Origin: UBA1783 sp033808805
GTDB lineage: Bacteria; Bacillota_I; Bacilli_A; Erysipelotrichales; Erysipelotrichaceae
Reading direction: 5' to 3'
DNA length: 64,000 nt
Assembly: GCA_033808805.1 (NCBI GenBank)
Contig: JAPXMY010000005.1
Span: 60,132 to 124,131, forward strand
Shown here one piece after another: positions 43,317-53,027 of the stretch. The notes beneath the pieces were generated by a model. It searched no databases. It was not told the DNA's origin and was given only the letters and a program-made list of their open reading frames with translations. Numbering within the stretch: position 1 is the first letter of the stretch; each line of letters starts with the position of its first letter. Position numbers and translations under genes: made by a program.

Positions 43317-43332
43317 CAAAACTTCCATTATT
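43292..43332 (+). terminator. Possible weak terminator after deoC
   Basis: An 11-bp inverted repeat AATAATGGAAG/CTTCCATTATT (43292-43302 with 43322-43332) spans the deoC stop. The downstream T content is modest, so termination is uncertain. Confidence 0.4.
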
Positions 43333-43388
43333 GATTTTACTTATGAAATAATTGTGAAATTTTTACCCACATAATTTCACATTCACCA

Positions 43389-43417
43389 TTGCAAAGTAAA
43401 ATTATATGATTTATAAT
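43389..43417 (+). promoter_or_regulatory. Promoter of rpsU
   Basis: TTGCAA (43389-43394), a 17-base spacer and TATAAT (43412-43417), 37 bases before the rpsU ATG. Confidence 0.65.
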
Positions 43418-43454
43418 AATTAAGGTTTATACATTTCAGAAGGGAGGGTAGAAC

Positions 43455-43631
43455 ATGGCAAAAGTAGTAGTTAAAGACAACGAACAGCTTGATGATGCTT
43501 TACGTCGTTTTAAAAGACAAGTATCTCGTAATGGTACCCTTGCTGAAGCTCGTAAAAGAGAATACTATGTTAAACCAGGCGTTAAACGCAAGTTGAAACA
43601 AGAGGCTGCAAGAAAGGCTAGAAAGAAATAG
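43455..43631 (+). CDS. rpsU: 30S ribosomal protein S21
   Basis: A 58-residue basic protein. MAKVVVKDNEQLDDALRRF, then QVSRNGTLAEARKREYY and a Lys/Arg-rich tail: standard S21. GGGAGGG lies about 8 bases before the ATG. S21 helps base-pair the anti-Shine-Dalgarno region during initiation. It has its own promoter and terminator. Confidence 0.95.
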   Translation: MAKVVVKDNEQLDDALRRFKRQVSRNGTLAEARKREYYVKPGVKRKLKQEAARKARKK

Positions 43632-43651
43632 TGGTTTAAACCACTTTTTTT
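43630..43651 (+). terminator. Terminator of rpsU
   Basis: AGTGGTTTAAACCACT (43630-43645), a perfect palindrome that starts in the rpsU stop codon, followed by seven T residues. Confidence 0.85.
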
Positions 43652-43684
43652 GTAATATAATTAATATATTGGAGGTAGTAGCTA

Positions 43685-44611
43685 TTGGATAATATTGTAT
43701 GTGACTTAAATAACCTTGATCATGATACTCTAGCAATGATTTTAGGAGACGAAGATAAAAACATTCGATTAATGGAAAATTTTTATAACATTAACATAGA
43801 AGTTAAAGGTTCTACTGTTTATTGTGATGACAAGACAAAAGTTAAAATCTTGAAAAAAGTATTTGAAGCATTAATTTCAGAATGTGAAACAAGTGGTTTT
43901 ATTGACAGTCAGGATGTTAATGGCATCTTGAATGATAATTATTATAAAAAATTTATCGCCAATGGTGTGGGCTTGAAAAAGTTTTACTTAAGGACCAAGG
44001 GTCAAAATGAATTATATGAAGCCTTCGAAAATAATGTAATAACAGTTGCTGTAGGACCGGCTGGTACTGGCAAGACCTTTTTGGCGGTTGTCTATGCCTA
44101 CAATCTTCTAAAGAAGGGCGAGGTAAATAAGATTATTATTACCAGACCTGTTGTTGAATCAGGTGAATCATTAGGTTTTTTACCAGGAGATTTAAAAGAA
44201 AAGGTTGATCCATACTTAAGACCAATTTATGATTCTTTTGATTCTTTAATCTCAGCGGAAAACACTGCCAAATTAATAGAAAAAGGTATTTTGGAAATTG
44301 CTCCTTTGGCTTATATGAGAGGTAGAACATTAAATGATGCCTGCATTATTCTTGATGAAGCTCAGAATACTGTTCCAAGTCAGATTAAAATGTTTATGAC
44401 ACGTTTAGGTTTCAATTCTAAAATGATTATCACTGGTGATATTACTCAGATAGATTTACCAAAACCTAAAAAAAGTGGTCTGATTGAAGCAATAAAAATA
44501 ATCAAAGATATTAATGAAATAGAAGTAGTATATATGAGTAACAAAGATGTGGTAAGACATCCGGTAGTACAAAAGATAATTGATGCTTATGATAAGGTAG
44601 AACTGGGATAA
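43685..44611 (+). CDS. phoH: PhoH-like ATPase/NTPase
   Basis: A 308-residue PhoH-family protein. Walker A VGPAGTGKTFLAV at about 120-132, Walker B ACIILDEAQN, and ITGDITQIDLP. It has been linked to RNA metabolism and is usually beside ybeY, as here. The start is TTG at 43685, preceded by GGAGGTAG; the first in-frame ATG would lose about 17 residues and has no ribosome binding site. Confidence 0.9.
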   Translation: MDNIVCDLNNLDHDTLAMILGDEDKNIRLMENFYNINIEVKGSTVYCDDKTKVKILKKVFEALISECETSGFIDSQDVNGILNDNYYKKFIANGVGLKKFYLRTKGQNELYEAFENNVITVAVGPAGTGKTFLAVVYAYNLLKKGEVNKIIITRPVVESGESLGFLPGDLKEKVDPYLRPIYDSFDSLISAENTAKLIEKGILEIAPLAYMRGRTLNDACIILDEAQNTVPSQIKMFMTRLGFNSKMIITGDITQIDLPKPKKSGLIEAIKIIKDINEIEVVYMSNKDVVRHPVVQKIIDAYDKVELG

Positions 44612-44613
44612 TT

Positions 44614-45072
44614 ATGGAACTGAATGTTATTAATAGAACTAAAAGAAAAGGTTATGTCAATTATCGTAAAGATTTTGAAAACATTGTTTCAAAAGCAATT
44701 GAAGTATTGGATTTAAATGAAGATATTTGTTTAAGTGTTATTTTTACCTTAGATAAAAGAATGCGTGAAATCAATAGACAGTATCGTAATGTTGACAGCA
44801 GCACTGATGTTATCTCCTTTGCCTTAAATGATTATCAGGATGATGGCGATTTTTATGATATTGAGTTAGGAGATATTTTTATCAATATTGAAGCTGCTCA
44901 AAAACAAGCCCAGGAATATAACCATAGCGAAAGAAGAGAAATATGTTTTTTGTTTACTCATGGACTATTGCATTTGTGCGGTTTTAATCACTTAAACACA
45001 AGTGAAGAACAAGAGATGATTAAATATCAAAAACTTATTCTTGATGACATCGTGCCTAGAGAAGAAAGGTAG
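44614..45072 (+). CDS. ybeY: Endoribonuclease/rRNA maturation factor YbeY
   Basis: A 152-residue zinc metalloprotein. The metal site HGLLHLCGFNH and the preceding NVDSSTDVISFAL are diagnostic. It acts in 16S rRNA 3' maturation and ribosome quality control. It lies 2 bases after phoH. Confidence 0.94.
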   Translation: MELNVINRTKRKGYVNYRKDFENIVSKAIEVLDLNEDICLSVIFTLDKRMREINRQYRNVDSSTDVISFALNDYQDDGDFYDIELGDIFINIEAAQKQAQEYNHSERREICFLFTHGLLHLCGFNHLNTSEEQEMIKYQKLILDDIVPREER

Positions 45073-45081
45073 GGAGGATTT

Positions 45082-45480
45082 ATGGATAAAGAAAGTTTAA
45101 TAAAATTAGCTTTTAAAGCTTCTGAAAATGCCTATTGTCAGTACTCCAACTATAAAGTAGGTGCCTGCTGTCTGTGTAAAGATGGCAACTATTTTCTAGG
45201 TGCCAATATAGAAAATGCTTCATATGGAGCTACTATCTGTGCGGAAAGAAACGCTGTTTTTGCTGCATACAGTAATGGCTATAGAAAGAATGATATTGAA
45301 GCTCTGTGCATTGTCAGCTACGGTAAAAGATTAGGTTCTCCCTGTGGAATCTGCCGTCAGGTTTTATGTGAATTATTAAATCAGGATACTCCAATTATTT
45401 TAGCTAACGAAAAGGAAAATTTAGTAACTGACATTGCTGAATTGTTACCAATGCAGTTTACAGAGGAGGATTTAAAATAA
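45082..45480 (+). CDS. cdd: Cytidine deaminase
   Basis: A 132-residue zinc-dependent deaminase of pyrimidine salvage. Zinc and catalytic residues lie in TICAERNAVFAA and SPCGICRQVL; YSNYKVGACCLCKDG is the substrate-side motif. It lies between ybeY and era as in Bacillus. Confidence 0.95.
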   Translation: MDKESLIKLAFKASENAYCQYSNYKVGACCLCKDGNYFLGANIENASYGATICAERNAVFAAYSNGYRKNDIEALCIVSYGKRLGSPCGICRQVLCELLNQDTPIILANEKENLVTDIAELLPMQFTEEDLK

Positions 45481-45481
45481 T

Positions 45482-46366
45482 ATGAGTTTTAAAAGTGGAT
45501 TTGTAGCTTTGATAGGAAAACCCAATGTTGGAAAAAGCACATTATTAAATACAATTCTAGCTAAAAAGATTGCCATAGCTACACCTAAACCGCAGACTAC
45601 AAGAGATAACATCAGAGGTATTTTGACAACTGATGATTCTCAAATTGTCTTTATTGATACTCCTGGAATTCATAAGCCTAAATCAAAATTAAATCAGGTA
45701 ATGGTTCAAAGTGCCTACAGTGCAGCTAGAGATGCGGATATTATTTTATTTTTAATTGATGCTACAAAAGGCTATGGAAAAAGCGATCAGATTATTGCTG
45801 AAAATATCCAGCAGATCGATAAGCCAAAGCTGTTGATAATAAATAAAATAGATAAACTGACAACCAGAGAGTTGATTGAATTTTTACACGGCATAGATAC
45901 AAATGATTATGATGAGATTATACCTTTAAGTGCTTTAAGAAACAGAAACGTTGATGAATTAATAACTACAATAAAGAAATATCTTAAAGATGATATTCAA
46001 TATTATCCAACAGATATGATTTCAGATTATCCTGAAGATTTTATGATTGCTGAAATAATAAGAGAAAAAGTTTTAATCAATACCTCAGAAGAAATTCCTC
46101 ATTCTATAGCGGTAGTAATTGAGAAAATGGAAACTAAAAAGGATTTGATCATCATTAACGCAAAGATAGTATGTGAAAGGGACAGTCAGAAGAAAATTAT
46201 TGTTGGAAAACAAGGCTTGATGATTAAAAAAATAGGAACTTTTGCCAGGGAAGAGTTAGAATTGAGAATGCAAAGAAAAATTTTTCTAGAATTATTTGTT
46301 GCTGTGGAAGAAAATTGGCGAAATAAAAATCACCAACTTAAGGAATTTGGATATTGGGATAAATAA
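45482..46366 (+). CDS. era: GTPase Era
   Basis: A 294-residue GTPase needed for 30S assembly. G1 GKPNVGKST, G3 DTPG in IDTPGIHKPKSKLNQ, G4 NKID, and a C-terminal KH domain (VGKQGLMIKKIG, then LELFVAVEENWR). One base separates it from cdd and none from recO. Confidence 0.96.
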   Translation: MSFKSGFVALIGKPNVGKSTLLNTILAKKIAIATPKPQTTRDNIRGILTTDDSQIVFIDTPGIHKPKSKLNQVMVQSAYSAARDADIILFLIDATKGYGKSDQIIAENIQQIDKPKLLIINKIDKLTTRELIEFLHGIDTNDYDEIIPLSALRNRNVDELITTIKKYLKDDIQYYPTDMISDYPEDFMIAEIIREKVLINTSEEIPHSIAVVIEKMETKKDLIIINAKIVCERDSQKKIIVGKQGLMIKKIGTFAREELELRMQRKIFLELFVAVEENWRNKNHQLKEFGYWDK

Positions 46367-47089
46367 ATGAATGATCTAATTAAAGGAATAGTAATAAATT
46401 CAATAGAGTACAAAGAAAATGATGCAATAGTAACAATCTTAACTGAAGAATTTGGGAAAGTTGCCCTATATGTCAAAGGATATAAAAAAATAACCAGTAA
46501 AAATGTCTATGCTACTCAACTTTTTGATCATAGTAATTTTTTATTTGACTATAATCCCAACAGATCAATTCAAATACTTAAAAGTGCTAATTTAATAAAT
46601 CAGTTCAGCAATATTAAAACTGATTATGAAAAAATAGCCATAGCTTCAGTTATTTGTGAAACAGCTACTGCCGTTGAAGAAAATATCTATGATTTATTAT
46701 TTAAAACATTGACTTTATTAAATGATGACAAGCAGCAATATTTAGTTTTAAATGTTTATTTGGTGACAATGCTGAATATTTTAGGTATTGCTCCTTTTGT
46801 AGATGGCTGTGTCAACTGTGGAAGAATAGATAGTATTGAATCAATTTCCATCAGTGAAGGAGGATTTATCTGCTGCTATTGTAATAGAGAATTTAATGAT
46901 GAAATTTTTGATTTAGAATTTCTTAAAAAATTTAGAATAATCAATAAAGCATCTTTTGATGTTTATGATAAACTTATAACACTAAATTTAAATGATTTTA
47001 AATTAACCGATATGTTAATGGGGATTTTGGTTAATTTTTCCGGCATTTATCTTAAGAGTTATCAAAGTTTAGTAAATTTAAATAAATAG
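46367..47089 (+). CDS. recO: DNA repair protein RecO
   Basis: A 240-residue RecO: N-terminal OB domain (KGIVINSIEYKENDAIVTILTEEFG), helical middle and a zinc site formed by CVNCG and CCYC. It loads RecA on SSB-coated DNA with RecF/RecR. Starts immediately after era. Confidence 0.92.
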   Translation: MNDLIKGIVINSIEYKENDAIVTILTEEFGKVALYVKGYKKITSKNVYATQLFDHSNFLFDYNPNRSIQILKSANLINQFSNIKTDYEKIAIASVICETATAVEENIYDLLFKTLTLLNDDKQQYLVLNVYLVTMLNILGIAPFVDGCVNCGRIDSIESISISEGGFICCYCNREFNDEIFDLEFLKKFRIINKASFDVYDKLITLNLNDFKLTDMLMGILVNFSGIYLKSYQSLVNLNK

Positions 47090-47152
47090 GTTTACTTTTG
47101 TGAAAAATAAAAGTATACATTAGTATGGAAGAATAGAAAAGAGGTAATATTT

Positions 47153-48538
47153 ATGTCTAAATATACATTTGAACAAATTGTTAATCACCTGAGAACTTCA
47201 GGGTTTGTCTTTCAGGGCTCTGAAATTTATGGTGGATTATCAAATACCTGGGATTATGGTCCATTGGGACAGAATCTAAAGAAAAACATTAAAAATGCCT
47301 GGTGGAAAAAATTTATTCAGGAAGATGTCAATAACGAAGGAATTCAGGCAGCTATTTTAATGAATCCGGAAGTATGGGTAGCTACAGGACATGTAGCGAA
47401 TTTTTCTGACCCTTTAATTGACTGCAAGAAGTGTAAAACCAGATATAGAGCTGATCAGTTGATTGAAAACCAGGCCAAGGGTAAAGTGGTTGTGGAATCA
47501 ATGTCAAATGATGACATGGTTAATTATATAAATGAAAACAAGATTAACTGTCCAAACTGTGGACAATTGGATTGGACCGATATTAGAAAATTTAATCTGA
47601 TGTTTAAAACTTTCCAGGGTGTTGTTGAAGATAATCAGAGCACAATTTATCTGCGCCCAGAAACAGCGCAGGGGATGTTTGTAAACTTCAGAAATGTGCA
47701 AAGATCAATGAGAAAGAAATTGCCATTTGGTATTGGTCAGATTGGGAAAGCATTTAGAAACGAAATTACTCCAGGAAACTTTATCTTTAGAACCAGAGAG
47801 TTTGAACAGATGGAATTAGAGTTTTTCTGTACTCCTGGTGAGGATGATTATTGGTATCCATATTGGAAACAGTTCTGCTTTGACTGGCTGAAGGATTTAG
47901 GCCTAAAAGAAGATAATATGCGTTTTAGAGATCATACACCTGAAGAGTTGGCTTTCTATTCAAAAGGTACCTGTGATATCGAATATAAATTTCCGTTTGG
48001 TTGGGGTGAAGTATGGGGTATCGCTAACAGAACAGATTATGACCTGAAACAGCATATGGATCATTCAAAAGCAGATTTAACATATTTTGATCCTTTTACA
48101 AACGAAAGATACATACCTTATTGTGTTGAACCTTCAGTTGGTGTTGAAAGATTATTTTTAGCGTTTATTTGTGATGCTTATGATGAAGAGAATATTGGAA
48201 CAGAAGAGAAAGAGGATATTAGAACAGTTATGCATTTTCATCCAGCACTGGCTCCTGTTAAAGCAGCTATATTCCCATTAAGTAAGAAATTATCTGAGCA
48301 GGCTTTTGAAATCTATAGAAACCTGGCCAAATCTTTTGATGTTGTCTATGATGAAACAGGATCAATAGGAAAACGTTATAGAAGACAGGATGCTATCGGT
48401 ACACCTTTATGTATTACTGTTGACTTTGATACAGAGCCAAATGGAACTGTTACTGTTAGAGATAGAGATACGATGAAACAGGAAGTTATCAGGATTGAAG
48501 ATTTAGAAAACTATATTGCTGAATATACAAAGTATTAG
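47153..48538 (+). CDS. glyQS: Glycyl-tRNA synthetase, single-chain (dimeric) type
   Basis: A 461-residue class II aminoacyl-tRNA synthetase. The N terminus FVFQGSEIYGGLSNTWDYGPLG, zinc cysteines (CKKCKTRYR and CPNCG), motif 2 FRNEITPGNFIFRTREFEQ and motif 3 PSVGVERLF are present. This is the alpha2 type rather than the alpha2beta2 GlyQ/GlyS of many Bacilli. The 63-base leader holds a hairpin (47090-47118) but is too short for a T-box. Confidence 0.95.
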   Translation: MSKYTFEQIVNHLRTSGFVFQGSEIYGGLSNTWDYGPLGQNLKKNIKNAWWKKFIQEDVNNEGIQAAILMNPEVWVATGHVANFSDPLIDCKKCKTRYRADQLIENQAKGKVVVESMSNDDMVNYINENKINCPNCGQLDWTDIRKFNLMFKTFQGVVEDNQSTIYLRPETAQGMFVNFRNVQRSMRKKLPFGIGQIGKAFRNEITPGNFIFRTREFEQMELEFFCTPGEDDYWYPYWKQFCFDWLKDLGLKEDNMRFRDHTPEELAFYSKGTCDIEYKFPFGWGEVWGIANRTDYDLKQHMDHSKADLTYFDPFTNERYIPYCVEPSVGVERLFLAFICDAYDEENIGTEEKEDIRTVMHFHPALAPVKAAIFPLSKKLSEQAFEIYRNLAKSFDVVYDETGSIGKRYRRQDAIGTPLCITVDFDTEPNGTVTVRDRDTMKQEVIRIEDLENYIAEYTKY

Positions 48539-48546
48539 GAGAAAAG

Positions 48547-50316
48547 ATGAGAATACCTAGAGAAGTAATTAATGAGATTAAGAGTAAAGCTCCAATACAG
48601 GATATCATTGGCAACTTTATTCCGATCGTCAAAAAAGGCAACAATTATCAGGCGTATTGTCCTTTTCATGATGATAATAATCCTTCATTACATATTTCTG
48701 TAGATAAACAGATTTTCAAATGTTTTTCCTGTCCACCTGAAAATAAGAGTTCTGGTGATGTATTCAGTTTTGTGATGAAATATAAACACCTCAGCTATAT
48801 AGAAGCTGTCAAACTGGTAGCGGAAATGATTGGCTATAAATATGATTTTGGTGAAAATAGAGTTAATGCATTTGTAGAAACCATCAGTCATAAGATAGTC
48901 AGAGAAGCAGTCAATTACTGTCAATATGAATTGAAGTCAAAAGGAGGAGAAATCTATAAGAATTATCTGTATAAAAGAAATATCGATGATAAATTAATTG
49001 AGAGATTTCAAATCGGTTATAATCCAAGAGATGATAAATTATATTCTTTTCTTTCAAAAAAAGGATATAGTGATAATGATATTATTACTGCCAATCTGGC
49101 AAGACTGACCAATAAAGGAATAAGAGATGTCTTCTTTAATCGTATTATGATACCTATAAGTGATATAAATGGAAACCCGATAGGATTTACAGCAAGAAGT
49201 ATTGACCCTAATGTTGATATTAAATATATAAATTCAACTGATACTCCTATATATAGGAAAAGTAATGTTGTGTTTAATTTACATCGTGCTAAAGAAAAAA
49301 TTAGAGAAACAAAGTTTGTTATATTAGCTGAAGGGCCAATGGATGTTATTGCCTTTGACAGAATAGGTTTTCAGAATACCGTCTGTTCTTTAGGAACAAA
49401 TACGACAAGAAATCAGCTTCTGGCAATTAAAAAGTTCACTGACAGAATTTTACTGGCTTTTGATGGGGATAAAGCTGGTCAATCAGCGATATTAAAGACA
49501 GGTAAGGATTGTCTTCAGGAAGGTTTTGAAGTAATTGTCTTAAATAATGATACAGTATATGATCCTGATGAAATCATCAATAAATATGGGGCTGACAGAT
49601 TGACTGAGATGATTGTAAAACCGAAAACCTGGATTGAGTTTATCATTGAATATTACAAGATGTCTTATGATTTAGAAAATTATACTGCCAAAAGAGAATA
49701 TACCTTTAAGGTGATGGAAGAAATTAAAAAGGTTAAAAATGATTTTGATCGACAGGTCTATATCAACAGATTATCGGAATTGACAAAATTACCTGTAGCG
49801 ATATTATCTTCGGACGTAAGAACAGAGGAAATAAAAAAAGAAACTAAAAAGATTACAAGACCTGTGTCATCGCTACATAGTGGAATTGAAATTGCTCAAA
49901 ACATAATTGTCAAACAAATACTTTTTTCGGCTAACAATATTAATATTTATAAAAATGAACTGGGGTATTTACCTGATAGGCAATTGGATAATATAACCAA
50001 GATGATAATCAATTTCTATGATCAGAATCAGTATATATCTTTAGGCAATCTGCTGGCTGAAATAGATGATGATGAAACAAGAACACTGATATGTAAAATT
50101 GAATCTGATAAAACTCATTGTGAAGATGAAGATGAACAGCTTTTGAAAGACTCGATAATAAAAATAAAAGCTTATGAAATTGAAAAAGAGTTGGAAAAAT
50201 TAAAAGCTGCAGCAGAAAATTATACTGATGAAAATATGAAAAAGAGAGTTAGCGTTGAGTATGCAGAGCTTAAAAGAAAACTTAATGATTTAAATAAACA
50301 GGAGGTAGTTAAATGA
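48547..50316 (+). CDS. dnaG: DNA primase
   Basis: A 589-residue primase that makes RNA primers at the fork. CHC2-type zinc finger with Cys38, His41, Cys59 and Cys62; a small insertion (PPENKSS) after the last Cys lengthens the usual CxxCGxGGD loop. TOPRIM domain ILAEGPMDVIAF and LLAFDGDKAGQSA. The C-terminal helicase-binding part is shorter and Glu/Lys-rich. It overlaps rpoD by 4 bases. Confidence 0.95.
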   Translation: MRIPREVINEIKSKAPIQDIIGNFIPIVKKGNNYQAYCPFHDDNNPSLHISVDKQIFKCFSCPPENKSSGDVFSFVMKYKHLSYIEAVKLVAEMIGYKYDFGENRVNAFVETISHKIVREAVNYCQYELKSKGGEIYKNYLYKRNIDDKLIERFQIGYNPRDDKLYSFLSKKGYSDNDIITANLARLTNKGIRDVFFNRIMIPISDINGNPIGFTARSIDPNVDIKYINSTDTPIYRKSNVVFNLHRAKEKIRETKFVILAEGPMDVIAFDRIGFQNTVCSLGTNTTRNQLLAIKKFTDRILLAFDGDKAGQSAILKTGKDCLQEGFEVIVLNNDTVYDPDEIINKYGADRLTEMIVKPKTWIEFIIEYYKMSYDLENYTAKREYTFKVMEEIKKVKNDFDRQVYINRLSELTKLPVAILSSDVRTEEIKKETKKITRPVSSLHSGIEIAQNIIVKQILFSANNINIYKNELGYLPDRQLDNITKMIINFYDQNQYISLGNLLAEIDDDETRTLICKIESDKTHCEDEDEQLLKDSIIKIKAYEIEKELEKLKAAAENYTDENMKKRVSVEYAELKRKLNDLNKQEVVK

Positions 50317-51452
50317 CGAATAAAAAAGATTTAGACACAATTAAAAAAGAACTGATGCAAAAGTCTAATGCTGAAGAAGAAATTACGCAAGATGAAGTGT
50401 TGAAAGAAATCGAACATCTAAAACTGACTGAAGATGAAATTGATGATTTTTTACAATGGACCAGAGACAATGGAGTTATCCTGGATGAAGAATTAGATGA
50501 TGACGATATAATCATATCTGATGATGAAGATCTGGATGATGATTTAGATTTAGATGATGAAGATGATGAAGGAAAAGAACTATATCGTGTCTATGCAGAT
50601 ATTTCATCTATTAAAACTAATGATCCTGTAAAAATGTATTTGAAAGAAATTGGAGTCGTACCGCTATTAAAAACTCACGAAGAAAGAGAGATTGCCGCAA
50701 GAATCAAAGAAGGTGATGAAGTCGCAAAAGATGAACTTATCACTGCCAACCTGCGTCTTGTAGTAGCCATAGCTAAAAAGTATGTCGGAAGAGGACTGCT
50801 GTTTTTAGATCTTATTCAGGAAGGAAATCTGGGCTTAGTAAAAGCGGTAGAAAAATTTGACCATACCAAGGGATTTAAGTTTTCTACCTATGCCACCTGG
50901 TGGATAAGACAGGCTATTACCAGAGCTATTGCGGACCAGGCAAGAACAATTCGTATTCCTGTTCATATGGTTGAAACGATTAATAAGCTAACAAGAATTT
51001 CCAGACAACTAGTACAGGAATTAGGCCGAGAAGCAACAGCTGAAGAGATTGCTGAAAGGATGGGAAATAATATGACTGCCGATAGAGTAAGAGAAATTCA
51101 AAGAATTGCTTTAGAGCCAGTTTCATTAGAATCACCAATTGGTGAAGAGGATGATTCTCATCTAGGTGATTTCATTGAAGACAAACAAGCTATCTCACCA
51201 GAGGAATATGCCAGTAGAGAACTGCTTAAAGATGAAATCAATGCAGTTTTGTCAACCCTGACCGATAGAGAAAAGAAAGTTTTGGAGTTAAGGTTTGGTC
51301 TAATTGATGGTAAAACCAGAACATTAGAAGAAGTCGGAAGAGAATTTAATGTTACAAGAGAAAGAATCAGACAGATTGAAGCTAAAGCGATTAGAAAACT
51401 GAGATCTCGTTCCAAAAGCAATCGCTTGAAAGATTTTGTAGATAAAATATAG
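50313..51452 (+). CDS. rpoD: RNA polymerase sigma factor RpoD (SigA)
   Basis: A 379-residue primary sigma factor. Region 1.1-like start, then an Asp/Glu-rich stretch (about 60-85). Region 2 is canonical: RLVVAIAKKYVGRGLLFLDL and FKFSTYATWWIRQAITRAIADQ with the promoter-melting aromatics. Region 4.2 TLEEVGREFNVTRERIRQIE binds the -35 box. It fits the TTGACA/TATAAT promoters seen across the window. Confidence 0.97.
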   Translation: MTNKKDLDTIKKELMQKSNAEEEITQDEVLKEIEHLKLTEDEIDDFLQWTRDNGVILDEELDDDDIIISDDEDLDDDLDLDDEDDEGKELYRVYADISSIKTNDPVKMYLKEIGVVPLLKTHEEREIAARIKEGDEVAKDELITANLRLVVAIAKKYVGRGLLFLDLIQEGNLGLVKAVEKFDHTKGFKFSTYATWWIRQAITRAIADQARTIRIPVHMVETINKLTRISRQLVQELGREATAEEIAERMGNNMTADRVREIQRIALEPVSLESPIGEEDDSHLGDFIEDKQAISPEEYASRELLKDEINAVLSTLTDREKKVLELRFGLIDGKTRTLEEVGREFNVTRERIRQIEAKAIRKLRSRSKSNRLKDFVDKI

Positions 51453-51471
51453 AAAAACTATTATAGAAAAG

Positions 51472-51501
51472 AGTATATTGGAGCAATCCAGTATACTTTT
51501 T
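51472..51501 (+). terminator. Terminator of the glyQS-dnaG-rpoD run
   Basis: AGTATATTGGA/TCCAGTATACT (51472-51482 with 51487-51497), a GCAA tetraloop and a T run; one G-T wobble. Confidence 0.85.
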
Positions 51502-51502
51502 G

Positions 51503-51511
51503 TGTTAGAAT
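51503..51511 (+). promoter_or_regulatory. Extended -10 of the second sigma factor gene
   Basis: TGTTAGAAT lies immediately after the rpoD terminator. Only 6 bases separate it from the ATG at 51518, which predicts a leaderless mRNA. Confidence 0.5.
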
Positions 51512-51517
51512 ATCACT

Positions 51518-52387
51518 ATGAGTGATTCAAAAATAAAATCATCAGATTTGATAACTATAAACGATTGTTCAAGAGAAGACTTGGATGATTATTTCACTGT
51601 GGAGCATTATAACTATGCCAACCACAATTTTTTTAGAAATGTTGCAAGTCTGGAAAAACAGGAAGAATATAGATTGTTTGAAAAGTTGAAAACTGGTGAT
51701 AAGTCAGTAATTGAAAAAATTGTTTTCCACAATTTAAAATATGTTTATTTTATTGCCAGAAGCTATACCAATGATCCGTATTTACTGGAAGAGTTATTTC
51801 AGCAGGGAAGCTATGGCCTGATGAAAGCTTTAAAGACTTTTAATCATAAAAAAGGTTATAGATTTTCAACCTATGCTTCCTACAGTATTAGAAAGTATAT
51901 CATAGAATTTTTTAGCAATTATAATTTGATAAGGATATCAAGAGATGATTATAAAGAATTAAATAAGTTGGAAAATAAAATTTCAAAATTGGAAAATAAG
52001 TATCAGCGAACAGTTTCTGATAAGGAGATTTCCAGACATACAGGATATACTATAGATGAAATCAGAGAGATAAAAAAAAGGAAATTAACTTTTATTCCGC
52101 TTGAGCAAAATGATAAGGATGATGAAAATCTAAGTGTGATTGATTATTATTATGACAGTACATCTAAATCAATTCATATAGATATGGCCAGTGACATCAT
52201 AGAACAATTAAAAGATGAAAGAAACAGCTTTATATTAAAAAAGTATTTAGGAATTGATGATGGAGTTGAACATACCTTTGAAGAAATAGGGAAGATATTA
52301 GGTATCAGCAAGCAGGCTGTAAAGAAAAGATATGATAAATCAATTGAAGAAATTAGAGAATTGTTGAAGGAAGATTATGACAAGTAA
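51518..52387 (+). CDS. Additional sigma-70 family factor, divergent
   Basis: A 289-residue sigma factor with regions 2, 3 and 4 but no region 1.1. Region 2: NLKYVYFIARSYTNDPYLLEELFQQG, then YRFSTYASYSIRKYIIEFF. Here the WW pair of primary sigma factors (TYATWWIRQ) is YS. Region 3: VSDKEISRHTGYTIDEIREIKK. Region 4.2: TFEEIGKILGISKQAVKKRYDKS. The -35-recognition helix differs from RpoD's (VTRERIRQIE), so another promoter type is expected. It stands between rpoD and trmK, where most Bacilli have no such gene. No anti-sigma gene is adjacent. Confidence 0.85.
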   Translation: MSDSKIKSSDLITINDCSREDLDDYFTVEHYNYANHNFFRNVASLEKQEEYRLFEKLKTGDKSVIEKIVFHNLKYVYFIARSYTNDPYLLEELFQQGSYGLMKALKTFNHKKGYRFSTYASYSIRKYIIEFFSNYNLIRISRDDYKELNKLENKISKLENKYQRTVSDKEISRHTGYTIDEIREIKKRKLTFIPLEQNDKDDENLSVIDYYYDSTSKSIHIDMASDIIEQLKDERNSFILKKYLGIDDGVEHTFEEIGKILGISKQAVKKRYDKSIEEIRELLKEDYDK

Positions 52388-53027
52388 AAGAATTAAGGAA
52401 ATAGCAGATTTAATTGATAATGAATATTCTTTTGTTGATATTGGTACTGATCATGGATATTTGGCACAGATGGTTAGAGAAAACGGCAATAAAAATCTGA
52501 TTATCTGCAGTGACAACAAGATTGGTCCTTTAAACAATGCCAGAAGAAATCTGGAAAAATATGAAAATATTCTATTTGTTTTATCCGATGGTCTAAAAGA
52601 GATAACTGTTCAAACTGATGTTGCTGTTTTAGCAGGTATGGGATTTAAAACAGTCAGAAACATTATTGTAGATTCAATGGATTATTTCAGAAAATGTAAA
52701 AACATTATTATTCAGGTAAACAATAATGTTTCTGATTTAAGAGAATGGCTAATGAAAAATGATTTTAGAATAGTTGATGAAAAGATAATATTTGAGTATA
52801 AATATTATGAAATACTCGTTGTAGAAAATGGAAAAATGAAATTGAATGAAGAGCAGATTTTATTTGGACCATACTTGTTGAAGGAAAAAACAAAGACTTT
52901 TGTGGATTATTACAATAGTCAGAAAAAAAAGATAAAAAATATTATCAAAAGTTTAAATGATGAACATCCAGACAAAAAAGAATTGGAAGCAAAGCTGACA
53001 AGGATAAAAAAAGTGTTGGAAGATTAA
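52377..53027 (+). CDS. trmK: tRNA (adenine(22)-N1)-methyltransferase TrmK
   Basis: A 216-residue SAM methyltransferase making m1A22 in tRNA. SAM motif SFVDIGTDHGYLAQMV and the catalytic-site VAVLAGMGFKT match TrmK. It overlaps the sigma factor gene by 11 bases and its stop overlaps the convergent rnhC stop by 3 bases. Confidence 0.92.
   Translation: MTSKRIKEIADLIDNEYSFVDIGTDHGYLAQMVRENGNKNLIICSDNKIGPLNNARRNLEKYENILFVLSDGLKEITVQTDVAVLAGMGFKTVRNIIVDSMDYFRKCKNIIIQVNNNVSDLREWLMKNDFRIVDEKIIFEYKYYEILVVENGKMKLNEEQILFGPYLLKEKTKTFVDYYNSQKKKIKNIIKSLNDEHPDKKELEAKLTRIKKVLED

Noticed and set aside
47090..47152. A T-box leader before glyQS
   Set aside because: The gap is only 63 bases with a simple AT-rich hairpin; no T-box sequence or terminator-antiterminator is present.
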